Shown piece after piece: positions 16,866-25,712 of a stretch of DNA of 64,000 nt. This stretch comes from Nocardiopsis coralli (GTDB lineage Bacteria; Actinomycetota; Actinomycetes; Streptosporangiales; Streptosporangiaceae): positions 186,001 to 250,000 of the forward strand of contig NZ_JADBGI010000006.1 of the NCBI RefSeq assembly GCF_014892575.1. The letters run 5' to 3'. Each line of letters opens with the position of its first letter. Within the stretch, counting starts at the first letter, position 1. The notes under the pieces were generated by a model. That model was not told the origin of the DNA, did no database searches, and was given only the letters and a program-made list of their open reading frames with translations. Made by a program: the position numbers and the translations under genes.

Positions 16866-17538
16866 CCAGTCCCAGGGCGAAGGCCAGCGCCATGAGCACG
16901 GCCGAGCTCCGCAGGATGAACTCCATCAGCACGTCCTCGGAGCTGGGCCCGCCGTGCCTGCGGTCCCACTCGGCCCCGTCCCGGTGCATCTGCTCCAGGG
17001 CGGGGTGCACGTACAGCTGCACCGACTGGCGCAGGAGCTCTTCGGGCGGGTATTGCTCACCCTCCGCCTCGGAGCTCCACTCGGCCAGTTCGATCGCCTG
17101 ATTGCCCTGAACCGAGGAGGCGTTGAGGTCGCCGTCCCAGTTCAGGTGGAAGAAGGTCCCCCCGAGGCCGGTCGCCGCGCGCGCCCGCATGGGCACCAGG
17201 TGGGGCGGGGACTCGAAGTCGCCGACCACGACGTGGACCGGTTCGCTGCCCTGCTCCGCGTGCGTACGGATCCGGTCCGGGAGGTCACCGTCGAAGACAC
17301 CGTCCTGGTCACCGCGGACCAGGACGGGGTGCTGTTCGAGCTCGTCGGTGAACCCGGCGAATCGGGCCTCCTCGGACTCGGACGCGGGCGGTTCCGGTGA
17401 CGCGGTCGCGGTGCCGGCCGGTGCGTCCTCGTCCGCGTCGTCCTTCTCCGGCAGGAAGGAGAGGCCCCAGGTGAGCAGGCCGATCAATACGGCACCACCG
17501 AACACGGTGGGGATGCCGATCTTCACGATCCGGAGCAC
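16828..17538 (-). CDS. Hypothetical membrane protein
   Basis: The 236-residue protein starts at GTG 17538 with GGGA about 8 bases upstream. It has an N-terminal membrane segment (about residues 7-28). A low-complexity Asp/Glu/Pro stretch and a central soluble region follow (including VHVVVGDFESPPHLVPM and GGTFFHLNWDGDLNASS). A C-terminal hydrophobic segment (FILRSSAVLMALAFALGLV) completes it. Both ends are thus probably in the membrane with the middle on one face. No family recognised. It lies just downstream (64 bases) of the MORN-like gene on the same strand. Confidence 0.58.
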   Translation of the reverse strand: MLRIVKIGIPTVFGGAVLIGLLTWGLSFLPEKDDADEDAPAGTATASPEPPASESEEARFAGFTDELEQHPVLVRGDQDGVFDGDLPDRIRTHAEQGSEPVHVVVGDFESPPHLVPMRARAATGLGGTFFHLNWDGDLNASSVQGNQAIELAEWSSEAEGEQYPPEELLRQSVQLYVHPALEQMHRDGAEWDRRHGGPSSEDVLMEFILRSSAVLMALAFALGLVKAVWNRAHTGL

Positions 17539-17601
17539 GCGGTGTTCCCAGCTGTGGTCGTCGGGGCAGGAGGAGGGAGGACTCGGAGCGGTCGCCGAGG
17601 G

Positions 17602-18834
17602 TCAGTACCAGAGCCAGGGCGCCGGGCGCTCCTCGCCTGTGGCCGGGTCGCGCCACAGACGCGTCGGGGCGTTGCGCTCCTCGTGGGCGATGTTGCCCGC
17701 CTCGTCGAAGTGGCGCTCGATGATGCGGTTGCCCAGGGCGTCGAAGATGGTCTGGCGCACCAGGCGGGCCTGGGCGCCCCACTCGTTCCACGGACCGATC
17801 TTGCCGTACGCGTGGTGCAGCATCCCCTGCAGGACGAGCTCACCCGAGCGGTCCCACTCCCACACCGGGCCCTCCTCGCGGCCGTCGAGCACGAGGCGGA
17901 CCCGTCCACGACCACCGTCCTCCGCCGTGGCGACGAAGCCCCAGTACGGCGCGCCGCCGACCACGAACATCTGTTCCGTCTCGTTCCAGTCGATACGGCG
18001 CGTGGGATGGAACCCGGTGGTGTTCCGCGGCGGATGGTCCCCGAACCACGGCAGACCCCCAGTGCTCGTGATCCCCGGTCCGCCCTGACGCCTTTCCGAA
18101 ACCAGCCGGCCATCGGTGTCCCACTTCCGGGCGATGCTCACACCCCCCGGTTGCCAGTTGATGCTCTCCTTGACCAGGCGGCCGTGCTCATCCCACTCAT
18201 AGAGCCCGCCGATCGAGACGTTGCCGATGGCGAAGGCCCCGAATTCCGGCAACGTCCCGGATTCTTCGCGCACGTAGTACCCAGCGCCGGCCTTGGTTCC
18301 GCGGAGGAGGGTCAGAACCTCGATCTCCCCGTGGTCGGGGTCGACGCTGTACCCGGAGAACGGCTCCCCCTCGAACTCGGCCGAGAATTCGTCCAGGAAG
18401 TGCAGATCGCTCTCCTGGGCCCAGACGAGGTTCAGGGGCCGCTTGGTGTGTTCAATCCGTGCGGGCGGCATTTCCGGGCTCTGGACGCCCCCGTTCCAGG
18501 GCAGGAGGTGGGCGAAGTCGCACACGGCGATCGCCGAGAACCCGAAGTACCAGAGCTTGTGCAGGCTCCACGCGAGCTTGGCGACCGAATGGTCCAGGCT
18601 CACCCCGTCCGCGGGTTCGACGTCCACTCGGAGCGGCCAAGTGTGGAAGTCGTCCTGCCGTTCCGCAGGGCCCGTGCGGCCTTCGTTGTCGTGGATCTCC
18701 ACGGTGAAGTCGCCGTTCGTCAGCCGGTTGCCTTCACGCAGGGACCAGAAAGCCGCCGCGAGGAGCCCGATGACCTTCGTCTTCTCCGCGCCGGCCACGT
18801 AGATCGTGGCCCGTGGGTCGGGCGGACGGTTCAC
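17602..18834 (-). CDS. Hypothetical protein with MORN/YwqK-like repeats
   Basis: The 410-residue protein starts at GTG 18834 with a good GGAGG six bases away. The N-terminal 130 residues hold an unrecognised soluble domain. The second half contains short repeats of the kind 'Y-E-W-D-x-x-G-R-L-V-x-E', seen at GLYEWDEHGRLVKES, RKWDTDGRLVSE, WEWDRSGELVLQG and DALGNRIIERHFDEAGNIAHE. These resemble MORN-type or YwqK/RHS beta-strand repeats. Such repeats often mediate binding or form toxin-immunity surfaces, but no toxin is visible here. Function unknown. Confidence 0.6.
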   Translation of the reverse strand: MNRPPDPRATIYVAGAEKTKVIGLLAAAFWSLREGNRLTNGDFTVEIHDNEGRTGPAERQDDFHTWPLRVDVEPADGVSLDHSVAKLAWSLHKLWYFGFSAIAVCDFAHLLPWNGGVQSPEMPPARIEHTKRPLNLVWAQESDLHFLDEFSAEFEGEPFSGYSVDPDHGEIEVLTLLRGTKAGAGYYVREESGTLPEFGAFAIGNVSIGGLYEWDEHGRLVKESINWQPGGVSIARKWDTDGRLVSERRQGGPGITSTGGLPWFGDHPPRNTTGFHPTRRIDWNETEQMFVVGGAPYWGFVATAEDGGRGRVRLVLDGREEGPVWEWDRSGELVLQGMLHHAYGKIGPWNEWGAQARLVRQTIFDALGNRIIERHFDEAGNIAHEERNAPTRLWRDPATGEERPAPWLWY

Positions 18835-18893
18835 CGGTCACCTCCGTGTACCGGCGCCCCGACCCGGTCGAGATCCATGTCCACGAAGAGCTC

Positions 18894-20330
18894 CTAGCTC
18901 GGGTCGTCGTCGGGGGAAGGCTCCTCGTCCTCGCCGTCCTCCGGGGGCGGGCCGACGACGAAGCGCTGGCGGTCCTGGACGAGGATCGCGTGCCCGGTCT
19001 CGGTCACGGCCTCCACGCGGGCGGAGAGCTCGTCGTCGACGACGTCCATGGTGACGGCGTCGAGCACGAGCTGCGGGTTGCCGTTGTCGTCGCCGCGCTG
19101 GTCGCCGTAGACGAACCCGTCGAAGGCGAAGGCCGGGGAGATGGCGGTGTCGTCGTCCTCCAGCCCCCAGAGCTCCTCGCCCTCGGCCAGGTCGACGGCG
19201 ATGAGGGAGGCCTCGCCGCTGGCCTGCTGCAGAAGCAGGGTCCCGGTCTCCTCGTCGTAGAGGCTGCCGGTGGCGCCGGACGGTGCGAAGGGTTCCGCGG
19301 CCGGGTTGGTGCCGGGTTCCCGCAGGCTCCAGGCGGTCTCGCCGGTGGCGGGGTCGTGCGCGGAGAGGGTGGAGGGCGCCTCGGGCTGGGCCCACCGCAG
19401 CAGGAGCAGCTCGTCGCCGTCTTCCTCGGCCTCCCCGTCGTCCTCTTCGCCATCGGCGGCCTCGTCCTCTGCGGGCAGCGTGTACCGGCCGAGGATCTGC
19501 GGGACCGCGCCGGCGGCGGTGTCGGGCAGGCCGAGCTCCTCGTCCTCGCCGGTGACCGACCACAGTTCCTCGCCGGCCTCGTCGGCGTCGAGGGAGTGGG
19601 CGTGCAGGGAGGTCTCACCATCGCTCAGCAGCACGGTGTCGTCCCAGGCGGCCACCGGAACGCCGAGGGGCGGGTCCTCCTCGTCGTCGGGGGTGTCCCC
19701 GTCGCCGTCCTCCTCGGAACCGTCCTCGTCGTCGCCGTCCGTGTCCTCCGGCAGCTCGAAGTCGTAGCTCCACAGCTCGTCGCCGTCGGTGTCGGAGACG
19801 GTGAAGGCGCCCTCGGGCTCGTCCTCCGACCAGCCGTCCGGTTGCTCGACGACCAGCCCGTCGAGGTAGGCGTCGTCGGGGTCGTCGGCGCTCCACACCT
19901 GTTCACCGTCGGGGCCGAGCACGAAGGGCACGTCGTCGGTGTCGGCCATGAGCAGGACGGGGTCGCCGTCGGCGTCGGAGGCGAAGCCGCGGAACCCGGC
20001 CTCCCCCTCCCACAGGGTCTCGCCGGTCGCGGCGTCGTGCAGCAGGTGGCGGTCCTCGCCGTCGGAGCTGATGAGGAACGCACCGTCGACGGGGCTGATG
20101 CGCACGCCCTGCCCGTCGTCGAGCATGGGGTGCACGTCGGCGTCCTCGCCGTGCAGGTGGCGCAGGACCTCGCCCTCCAGGCCCGGGGGAAGCTCGCCCC
20201 GGAACTCGGTCGGCGGGGGCGAGGGTTCGGCCTCACCGTTCTGCGGTTCCGCCGGCTCGGGGTCGCCCGTGCAGCCGGTGACCAGCAGCATCGCGATGCC
20301 ACAGGCGAGGGGCACGCGTGCGCTGCGCAT
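18894..20330 (-). CDS. PQQ-like beta-propeller lipoprotein
   Basis: The 478-residue lipoprotein has lipobox LLVTGC (cysteine about residue 20) and a mature part rich in Asp/Glu. Propeller-type strands repeat, such as ATGETLWEGEAG, GDELWSYDFELPE, AGEELWSVTGED and ATGETAWSLREPG, with a Trp near each blade end as in PQQ-binding-like/BamB-like propellers. It is probably an outer-surface scaffold or sensor; no enzymatic residues were seen. The ATG is preceded by GGGGAG at 9 bases. Confidence 0.75.
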   Translation of the reverse strand: MRSARVPLACGIAMLLVTGCTGDPEPAEPQNGEAEPSPPPTEFRGELPPGLEGEVLRHLHGEDADVHPMLDDGQGVRISPVDGAFLISSDGEDRHLLHDAATGETLWEGEAGFRGFASDADGDPVLLMADTDDVPFVLGPDGEQVWSADDPDDAYLDGLVVEQPDGWSEDEPEGAFTVSDTDGDELWSYDFELPEDTDGDDEDGSEEDGDGDTPDDEEDPPLGVPVAAWDDTVLLSDGETSLHAHSLDADEAGEELWSVTGEDEELGLPDTAAGAVPQILGRYTLPAEDEAADGEEDDGEAEEDGDELLLLRWAQPEAPSTLSAHDPATGETAWSLREPGTNPAAEPFAPSGATGSLYDEETGTLLLQQASGEASLIAVDLAEGEELWGLEDDDTAISPAFAFDGFVYGDQRGDDNGNPQLVLDAVTMDVVDDELSARVEAVTETGHAILVQDRQRFVVGPPPEDGEDEEPSPDDDPS

Positions 20331-20470
20331 GGACGTTTACTCCCCACGAACGATGACGTAACACGCCAAATCCTAAGCCGCTCGGCGGAGAACGGACACA
20401 CACCGGTTCCCACTCGTTACCGCCCCTTCATCGGGGATCCACTACGCGGCAACGCATCCGGGGCAGGACC

Positions 20471-21091
20471 CTAGGGTTCGACCTCCACGACCGTGGTGCC
20501 CTTCACCTCGTGGTCGGCCTTGCCGCCGGTGATCTCGGCCAGCCACACCGCGAACCCGTCGAGCTCGTCCTCGGGCAGGGCGACCTCGATGCGTACGCGT
20601 GCTTCGTAGGCGACCTCGCGCACGGTGTAGGAGGAGTCGCGCAGATCGCTCTCCAGGCGCCCGCCGAGCACGTAGTCGGCGTGCACGTCCACGAGCAGCA
20701 GGGTACGGCGTTCCAGCACGCCGAACTCGTCGACGGCGGCCGACACCGAGTTCCCGTAGGCGCGGATCAGCCCGCCGGCGCCGAGCTTGACCCCGCCGAA
20801 GTACCGGGTGACGACGGCGACGGTGTCGGTGAGGGAGCGGTGGCGCAGCACCTCGAGCATCGGTACGCCCGCGGTGCCCCCGGGTTCCCCGTCGTCGCTG
20901 GAACGCTGCACGGAACCGTCGTCGCCGAGCACGTAGGCCGTGCAGTTGTGGTTGGCGCTCCAGTGCTCCTTGCGCCGGTCGGCGATGAACGCGCGGGCGG
21001 CGTCCTCGCTGTCCACCCGTTCCAGGGCACAGATGAACCGGGACTTCTTGATCTCGGTCTCGTGCTCGCCGCCGCGTCTGATGGTTCGCAT
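20471..21091 (-). CDS. YigZ/IMPACT-family protein
   Basis: The 206-residue protein has the UPF0029/IMPACT core. This includes EIKKSRFICALERV near the N-terminus, NHNCTAYVLGDDG and the hallmark SSDDGEPGGTAGVPMLEVL. VVVTRYFGGVKLGAGGLIRAYG-like sequence is split across residues about 108-130, then a C-terminal ferredoxin-like domain. Eukaryotic IMPACT regulates translation through GCN1/GCN2; the bacterial role is unsettled. No operon partner; the neighbour on the same strand is the PQQ-like gene 140 bases further on. Confidence 0.9.
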   Translation of the reverse strand: MRTIRRGGEHETEIKKSRFICALERVDSEDAARAFIADRRKEHWSANHNCTAYVLGDDGSVQRSSDDGEPGGTAGVPMLEVLRHRSLTDTVAVVTRYFGGVKLGAGGLIRAYGNSVSAAVDEFGVLERRTLLLVDVHADYVLGGRLESDLRDSSYTVREVAYEARVRIEVALPEDELDGFAVWLAEITGGKADHEVKGTTVVEVEP

Positions 21092-21177
21092 GTCGCCTGT
21101 TCAACGTGGGTCGTGGGACTCGATCCAGTCTGCCCGATCCCGCCGCCGCACCGTTCCGGCCCGGCCCCGGCACACGG

Positions 21178-21209
21178 CGGCTCCCCGCCCGCTTCGGGAC
21201 GGGGAGCCG
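21178..21209. terminator. Hairpin after the SLC13 transporter gene
   Basis: The perfect 10-base arms CGGCTCCCCG and CGGGGAGCCG sit 9 bases past the transporter stop. The 12-base loop can itself pair (CCCG/CGGG). No T-run follows, as is common for actinobacterial terminators. Confidence 0.6.
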
Positions 21210-21217
21210 TGGCGGGG

Positions 21218-22825
21218 TCAGAGACCGAAGACCCAGTACACGGCCGTGTACATGGTCCCGAGTACCAGGAACAGTGCGATGAGGTTCAGCCAGAGACCGG
21301 CCTTGACCATCTGCCCGATGCGCACGTACCCGGTACCGAACACGATGGCGTTCGGCGGGGTGGCCACCGGAAGCATGAAGGCCAGGCTCGCGGCGAGCGC
21401 CGCAGGCACCACCAGTGTCAGGACCGGGAGGCCCAAACCGACCGCGACACCGGCCATCACCGGGATGAAGATCGAGGCGGTCGCCGTGTTGCTGGTCAGC
21501 TCGGTCAGGATCAGCACGATCGCGGTGACGAGCAGAATGAAGACCCAGCCGGGGATACCGCCGAGCGCCTCGACACGCTCACCCACCCACAGACTCAGCC
21601 CGCTGGAGCCGAACTGGGCGGACAGGCTCAGGCCGCCGCCGAAGAGCAGCAGCACACCCCACGGGAGCTTGACCGCCTGGTCCCAGTCGATGGCGCGCAC
21701 GCCGCGGCGCCCGTCGACGGGGAGGATGAACAGGATGACGGCGGCGGCGATCGCGATCCCGCCGTCGGTGAAGTTGGCGAGCCAGGGCAGGGCACCGCCG
21801 ATGCCCTCGGTCTCGGCCAGGAGCGGGATGAAGATCCACGCCAGGGCGGTGCACACGAACACGGCGAGCACGGTCCACTCACCGCGCGACATCGGGCCGA
21901 GGCCGCGCAGTTCTTGCCGGATGTGGGACCGGGCCTCGCCGAGGTCCTTGGTCTCGGGCCGGTAGACGAACTTGGTCAGCACGACCCAGCAGACGACGAG
22001 GAAGACCGCGGCGAGCGGTGCACCGACGAGCATCCACTGGCCGAAGCCGAGGCTGATGTCGTGTTCCTGCGCGAGGTAACCGGCCATGAAGGCGTTGGGC
22101 GGGGTCCCGATGAGGGTCGCCACGGAGCCGATGGAAGCGGAGTAGGCGATGCCCAGCATGAGGGCGGTCGCGAAGTTGGCGTCGGTGCGGCCGTCCCTGA
22201 GCTGGGTGACGAGGCCGATGACGGCGAGGCCGATGGGCATCATCATCATGGCGGTCGCGGTGTTGGACACCCACATGGTGATGAAGGCGGTGGCGAGCAT
22301 GAAGCCGCCGATGATGCTGACCGGCCCGGTGCCCACGGCGGCGACGATGGCGAGCGCGACCCGTTTGTGCAGGTTCCAGCGCTGCATCGCCAGTGCGATC
22401 ACGAACCCGCCCATGAACAGGAAGATGATCTCGTTGGCGTAGGGCGCGGTGACATCGTCGATGGAGGTGTCCTCCAGGACGATGGGGAAGATCGCGAGCG
22501 GCAGGAGCGCGGTGGCCGGCAGCGGTAGCGCCTCGGTCATCCACCACACGGCCATGACGACGGCGATCGCGGCGACGACGGAGGCGTTGGCGGACAGTTC
22601 GTCGCTCGGCATCATCGATCCGTCGTCGCCCTCGATGGGCAGCGGGATCTCGGGCATCGCCAGGAAGGCGGCCAGTCCGAGCAGAGGGCCGAGGAAGAGG
22701 CCGATCATGCGGCGCACGATGGTGTTGCGTTCCGGTTGTTCGGCGGCGGCCGAGGCGCCTGCTCCGGCGTTGTTGTCGTTGTTTTCGGTGTTCTCCGGCG
22801 TCGGGGGATCCGATGGCTGACTCAC
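21218..22825 (-). CDS. SLC13/DASS-family sodium:dicarboxylate-type symporter
   Basis: This 535-residue polytopic transporter has about 11-12 membrane segments and a 45-residue polar N-terminal tail. Family signatures are present in both halves. The first Na/substrate motif is in VSNTATAMMMMPIGLAV, the second in TSNTATASIFIPVMAGVAVG, with LPVATPPNAIVFGTG near the end. Likely substrates are C4-dicarboxylates, sulfate or phosphate; DASS members differ and the sequence alone does not decide. The GTG start (AAGGG about 9 bases upstream) is divergent from the superoxide dismutase gene across a 275-base promoter region. Confidence 0.88.
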   Translation of the reverse strand: MSQPSDPPTPENTENNDNNAGAGASAAAEQPERNTIVRRMIGLFLGPLLGLAAFLAMPEIPLPIEGDDGSMMPSDELSANASVVAAIAVVMAVWWMTEALPLPATALLPLAIFPIVLEDTSIDDVTAPYANEIIFLFMGGFVIALAMQRWNLHKRVALAIVAAVGTGPVSIIGGFMLATAFITMWVSNTATAMMMMPIGLAVIGLVTQLRDGRTDANFATALMLGIAYSASIGSVATLIGTPPNAFMAGYLAQEHDISLGFGQWMLVGAPLAAVFLVVCWVVLTKFVYRPETKDLGEARSHIRQELRGLGPMSRGEWTVLAVFVCTALAWIFIPLLAETEGIGGALPWLANFTDGGIAIAAAVILFILPVDGRRGVRAIDWDQAVKLPWGVLLLFGGGLSLSAQFGSSGLSLWVGERVEALGGIPGWVFILLVTAIVLILTELTSNTATASIFIPVMAGVAVGLGLPVLTLVVPAALAASLAFMLPVATPPNAIVFGTGYVRIGQMVKAGLWLNLIALFLVLGTMYTAVYWVFGL

Positions 22826-23100
22826 GCTTCACACCCTTCAATGTGACATCCGTTACATAATTCACCCCCGCTTGCGCAGCGAAACCCCGGCTCGCACCCC
22901 GAATCCGAACCGCAACCCGCCCCCCGTGAGCCACACCGAGCGCGACCGATAGCATCCGGAGCGTCGCACCCGAGGGTCCGAACGGGGTGCACACCCCTCA
23001 CTCGGAGCCTCGGCGCCAGAACTTCCGCACCCATAGTTAAGTCATTCCTACCGTGGGTAACATCGCGGACAGCCGTCGAGAAGACACCGGGAGTCCCGCC
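22826..23100. promoter_or_regulatory. Divergent promoter region between SLC13 transporter and Cu/Zn SOD genes
   Basis: This 275-base spacer must hold promoters for both directions. A/T-rich stretches occur near 22840-22862 (TGTGACATCCGTTACATAAT) and near 23033-23052. I cannot assign exact -10/-35 boxes with confidence, and no gene is seen inside. Confidence 0.4.
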
Positions 23101-23715
23101 ATGCGCACGATCCAGGTCGCCACCGGCCTCGCCCTGACCGCACTGCTCGCCGCCGGGTGCTCGGAGGGCGACCCGGACGCCGACGGTGCCGCCGGCGAGG
23201 AGGAGTCGGTCGCCGAGCCCACGAGCTCGCCGAGCGTGACCGCCGCGACCTTCCTTCCCCCCGGCGAGGGCGCCGGCGCGGTCACCTACGACGAGGAGGC
23301 CGTGCCCGAGGGCGCCACCGCCGACGTGCAGGTGCGCACCGGCGAGGAGGCGACACAGGTCGAGGTCACCGTCACCGGGCTGGAGGCCGACCGCGACTTC
23401 GGCGCCCACGTGCACACCGAACCCTGCGGCGACGACCCCGACGACTCCGGCCCCCACTACCAGGACGAGCTCGACCCGGAGGCCGACGAGGACAACCCGT
23501 CGGTCGACCCCGAGTACGCCAACCCCGACAACGAGGTGTGGCTGGACTTCACCACCGACGGCGGCGGCAACGCCGATGTGTCGGCGACCGTCCCGTGGGA
23601 GTTCCGCGAGGGCGACGCGCAGTCCGTCGTGCTGCACGAGGAGCACACCGCCACCCACCACGGCGAGGCGGGCCAGGCCGGCGACCGTCTGGCCTGCGTG
23701 ACCGTCGAGTTCTGA
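23101..23715 (+). CDS. Cu/Zn superoxide dismutase-family lipoprotein
   Basis: The 204-residue lipoprotein has lipobox LLAAGC (cysteine about residue 17). After an acidic linker comes a SOD1-like beta-barrel. Copper/zinc motif HVHTEPCGDD is near residue 100, then GPHYQ. The C-terminal electrostatic/active loop VVLHEEHTATHHGEAGQAGD precedes RLACVTVEF. The two family cysteines (in HTEPC and RLAC) are present for the intramolecular disulfide. It is probably anchored outside the cell and dismutates superoxide. GGGAG lies 8 bases before the ATG. An insertion of acidic residues around 120-150 is longer than in typical SODs. Confidence 0.85.
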   Translation: MRTIQVATGLALTALLAAGCSEGDPDADGAAGEEESVAEPTSSPSVTAATFLPPGEGAGAVTYDEEAVPEGATADVQVRTGEEATQVEVTVTGLEADRDFGAHVHTEPCGDDPDDSGPHYQDELDPEADEDNPSVDPEYANPDNEVWLDFTTDGGGNADVSATVPWEFREGDAQSVVLHEEHTATHHGEAGQAGDRLACVTVEF

Positions 23716-23750
23716 TCCGCGGGCAGGAGAGCTCCGCCGACGGATCGACC

Positions 23751-23780
23751 GGTGCCCGGGGCCGCGTGGTCCCGGGCACC
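23751..23780. terminator. Bidirectional hairpin terminator between SOD and YidC-like genes
   Basis: Perfect arms GGTGCCCGGG and CCCGGGCACC flank a 10-base loop. The hairpin is placed between two convergent genes, 36 bases from one stop and 33 from the other. Confidence 0.72.
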
Positions 23781-23812
23781 GCCGTGTCTGCGGACCCTTC
23801 TGCGGACTCGGG

Positions 23813-24505
23813 TCAGTCGGGCAGCACCCGGCGCAGCACCAACCGCTCCCCGAGCGCCCACGCCGTGGACACGAGCAGGTAGAGCCCTGCCGCGAGCGGG
23901 ACGAACGCGGCGATCACCGCGGTGGCGTAGGGCATGTAGGTGAGGAACCCCGGGATCTGCGGCTGCCCCTCGACGGCCGTGGCGGCGTTGGCGCGCACCG
24001 TCGGAAGCATGACGTAACGCCGCTGGGCCCAGGCGACCAGGGCCAGGAGGGCGATGAGTACCGCGAAGACCGGTTCCGGCGCGAGCCCCTGGGAGAGCGG
24101 GCCGAGGCTCGCTCCGAGCTCGACGCCGCCGAAGGTGTGGGACAGCAGGGGTTCGTCGCCCCCGGCCGCGCCGATGAAGACGCCGTACAGGGCCAGGACC
24201 ACGGGGAGCTGCACGAGCGCGGGCAGGCACCCGGCGAAGGGCGAGGACCCGGCCTCGGCGTAGACCCTGCGCTGTTCGGAGACCATCTTCTGCGGGTCGT
24301 CGCGGTGCTGCGATCCGATACGCGCCAGCTCGGGTGCGATGCGCGCGCGGACCTTCTCGGCGCGCACCTGGGAGACGCCCACGGGGACCAGGAGCAGGCG
24401 CACACCCACGGTCAGCAGGACGACGGACAGCCCCGCAGCGGCGGCGGGGACGGCGGGTGTGAGCAGTGCGGTGAGCGCGGCCAGGGCCGAGGAGACCAGG
24501 TCCAT
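23813..24505 (-). CDS. YidC/Oxa1-type membrane protein insertase (paralogue)
   Basis: The 230-residue protein shows the YidC core. After the first membrane segment comes a basic cytoplasmic hairpin (SQVRAEKVRARIAPELARIG, then DDPQKMVSEQRRVYAEAG), with SSPFAGCLPALVQLPVVLALY before TM2. Further segments end in a Leu/Arg-rich tail. An arginine in TM1 (VGVRLLLVPVG) is the expected groove residue. It is shorter than the main actinobacterial YidC and lacks a long basic tail, so it is probably a second copy. The ATG at 24505 lacks a clear ribosome-binding site; a TTG at 24535 would add ten residues. Confidence 0.85.
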   Translation of the reverse strand: MDLVSSALAALTALLTPAVPAAAAGLSVVLLTVGVRLLLVPVGVSQVRAEKVRARIAPELARIGSQHRDDPQKMVSEQRRVYAEAGSSPFAGCLPALVQLPVVLALYGVFIGAAGGDEPLLSHTFGGVELGASLGPLSQGLAPEPVFAVLIALLALVAWAQRRYVMLPTVRANAATAVEGQPQIPGFLTYMPYATAVIAAFVPLAAGLYLLVSTAWALGERLVLRRVLPD

Positions 24506-24703
24506 GGCGGCCGCGACGGGAGCAAGACTGTACAAGGGTGAGGCCCTTCGTCCGGAACGTTCATGACGGGACGTCGGGCCGCTCGTCGGCCGCCCCTCGG
24601 CGCGCGCAGGCGCGTGGGCGCAGGCGTGCTGGCGCTACGCGTGCACGGCGGTACCGGGGCACGGCGTGTGCGCGGGGAGAGGGGCGGCGGAGACCGGCAG
24701 GGG

Positions 24704-25003
24704 TCAGCGAGCGGCCGGGAGGGCCGCTCCGGGTGCCCGGGGACGGGGTTTGCCCGCGGTGTCGGGTGCGCGGTAGGTGACGACCGGGAGGCGGTCGGAC
24801 CTGCGGCGCATCGCTCTGGCGGCGTCCGCGGCGGCCTCACCGGTGGGCCAGGGCGCCAGGCCCCTGACGAGGTACAGCGCGAGGCAGGCGGTGGCGGCGG
24901 CCGCGACGACGGCGAGGCTCCCGGGGGCGAGCGCGGCGACGGCATCGAAGGGCTGGGTCCCCAGGGTCAGGAACTCCATCACGAGGAGGAGGGCGTGGTA
25001 CAC
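24704..25003 (-). CDS. DUF6412-like small membrane protein
   Basis: The 99-residue protein starts at GTG 25003 behind a strong AAGGAGGGG. Two hydrophobic segments lie at about residues 2-17 and 28-48, and the C-terminus is basic and proline-rich. I recall a small DUF6412 protein next to the extra YidC copy in other actinobacteria, and both position and size fit. Being upstream of the insertase on the same strand (198 bases away), it may be its partner or substrate. Function unknown. Confidence 0.65.
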   Translation of the reverse strand: MYHALLLVMEFLTLGTQPFDAVAALAPGSLAVVAAAATACLALYLVRGLAPWPTGEAAADAARAMRRRSDRLPVVTYRAPDTAGKPRPRAPGAALPAAR

Positions 25004-25232
25004 GGTCCCCTCCTTCCGGGCCGTTCGGTGCCCGTGGCGATGGCGCTCGGAAGAAGAATTCTATGCGCCACGGGGGACCCTGCCAACGGGCGGTGACCGG
25101 AGAAATTGGCCGACACTCCGCCCGAGCTGCGCCTCTTCCGGTCACCCCTGTAGCTAAATGACACAGAGTAACCAACTCCGTGCGCGCCTGGGGCCTCCGT
25201 GCCCGGAAGGCCCGGCAGAAAAGGGGAACCCC

Positions 25233-25550
25233 GTGCCGATTCGCCCTGCGAACCTCGCCACCATGTCCGCCACCATCGCCGGCGCGATCTCGGGGATGTC
25301 GAACAAGGACGACAAGGAGACCACGGTCCGCATCGTCTTCGAGTCCGGGCACGAGCAGCTCGTCGAGAACGGCGGCTGCCGCCCCCTCGAGACCGGCCAG
25401 GGCGGTGTCGTGACCATCGACAGCGACAGCAAGGTGCGGTTCGCGCTGTTCGCCGGGACGAGCTGCCAGGGCAGTCGGGCGCTGGCCTCCGGGCACGGCT
25501 CCGTCACCTTCGGCGACCCGGTCCTGGCCGGCGCGGTCGTCATCGGCTGA
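25233..25550 (+). CDS. Hypothetical small soluble protein
   Basis: The 105-residue protein starts at GTG 25233 behind AAGGGGA with 5-base spacing. It is mainly beta-like: ETTVRIVFESGHEQLVENGG, then GVVTIDSDSKVRFALFAG, and ends GDPVLAGAVVIG. Two cysteines (NGGCRP, TSCQGS) could pair. No signal peptide or membrane segment is evident. A longer frame from 25158 exists but lacks a ribosome-binding site. I do not recognise the family. Confidence 0.55.
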   Translation: MPIRPANLATMSATIAGAISGMSNKDDKETTVRIVFESGHEQLVENGGCRPLETGQGGVVTIDSDSKVRFALFAGTSCQGSRALASGHGSVTFGDPVLAGAVVIG

Positions 25551-25712
25551 CGGGGCGGCGGGCGCGGGTCGGCTCCCCACCGGTTCCGCGCCACCGCCGG
25601 CCCCGCCGAACAGGTTCCCCGGTTCCCTTCCCCCGACCGTTCTCCCCCGTCCCCACCGCCGTCGCCGCCGGACGGCCGTGCGGGTTTCCCCGTTCCTCCG
25701 GACTCGCCCCGG

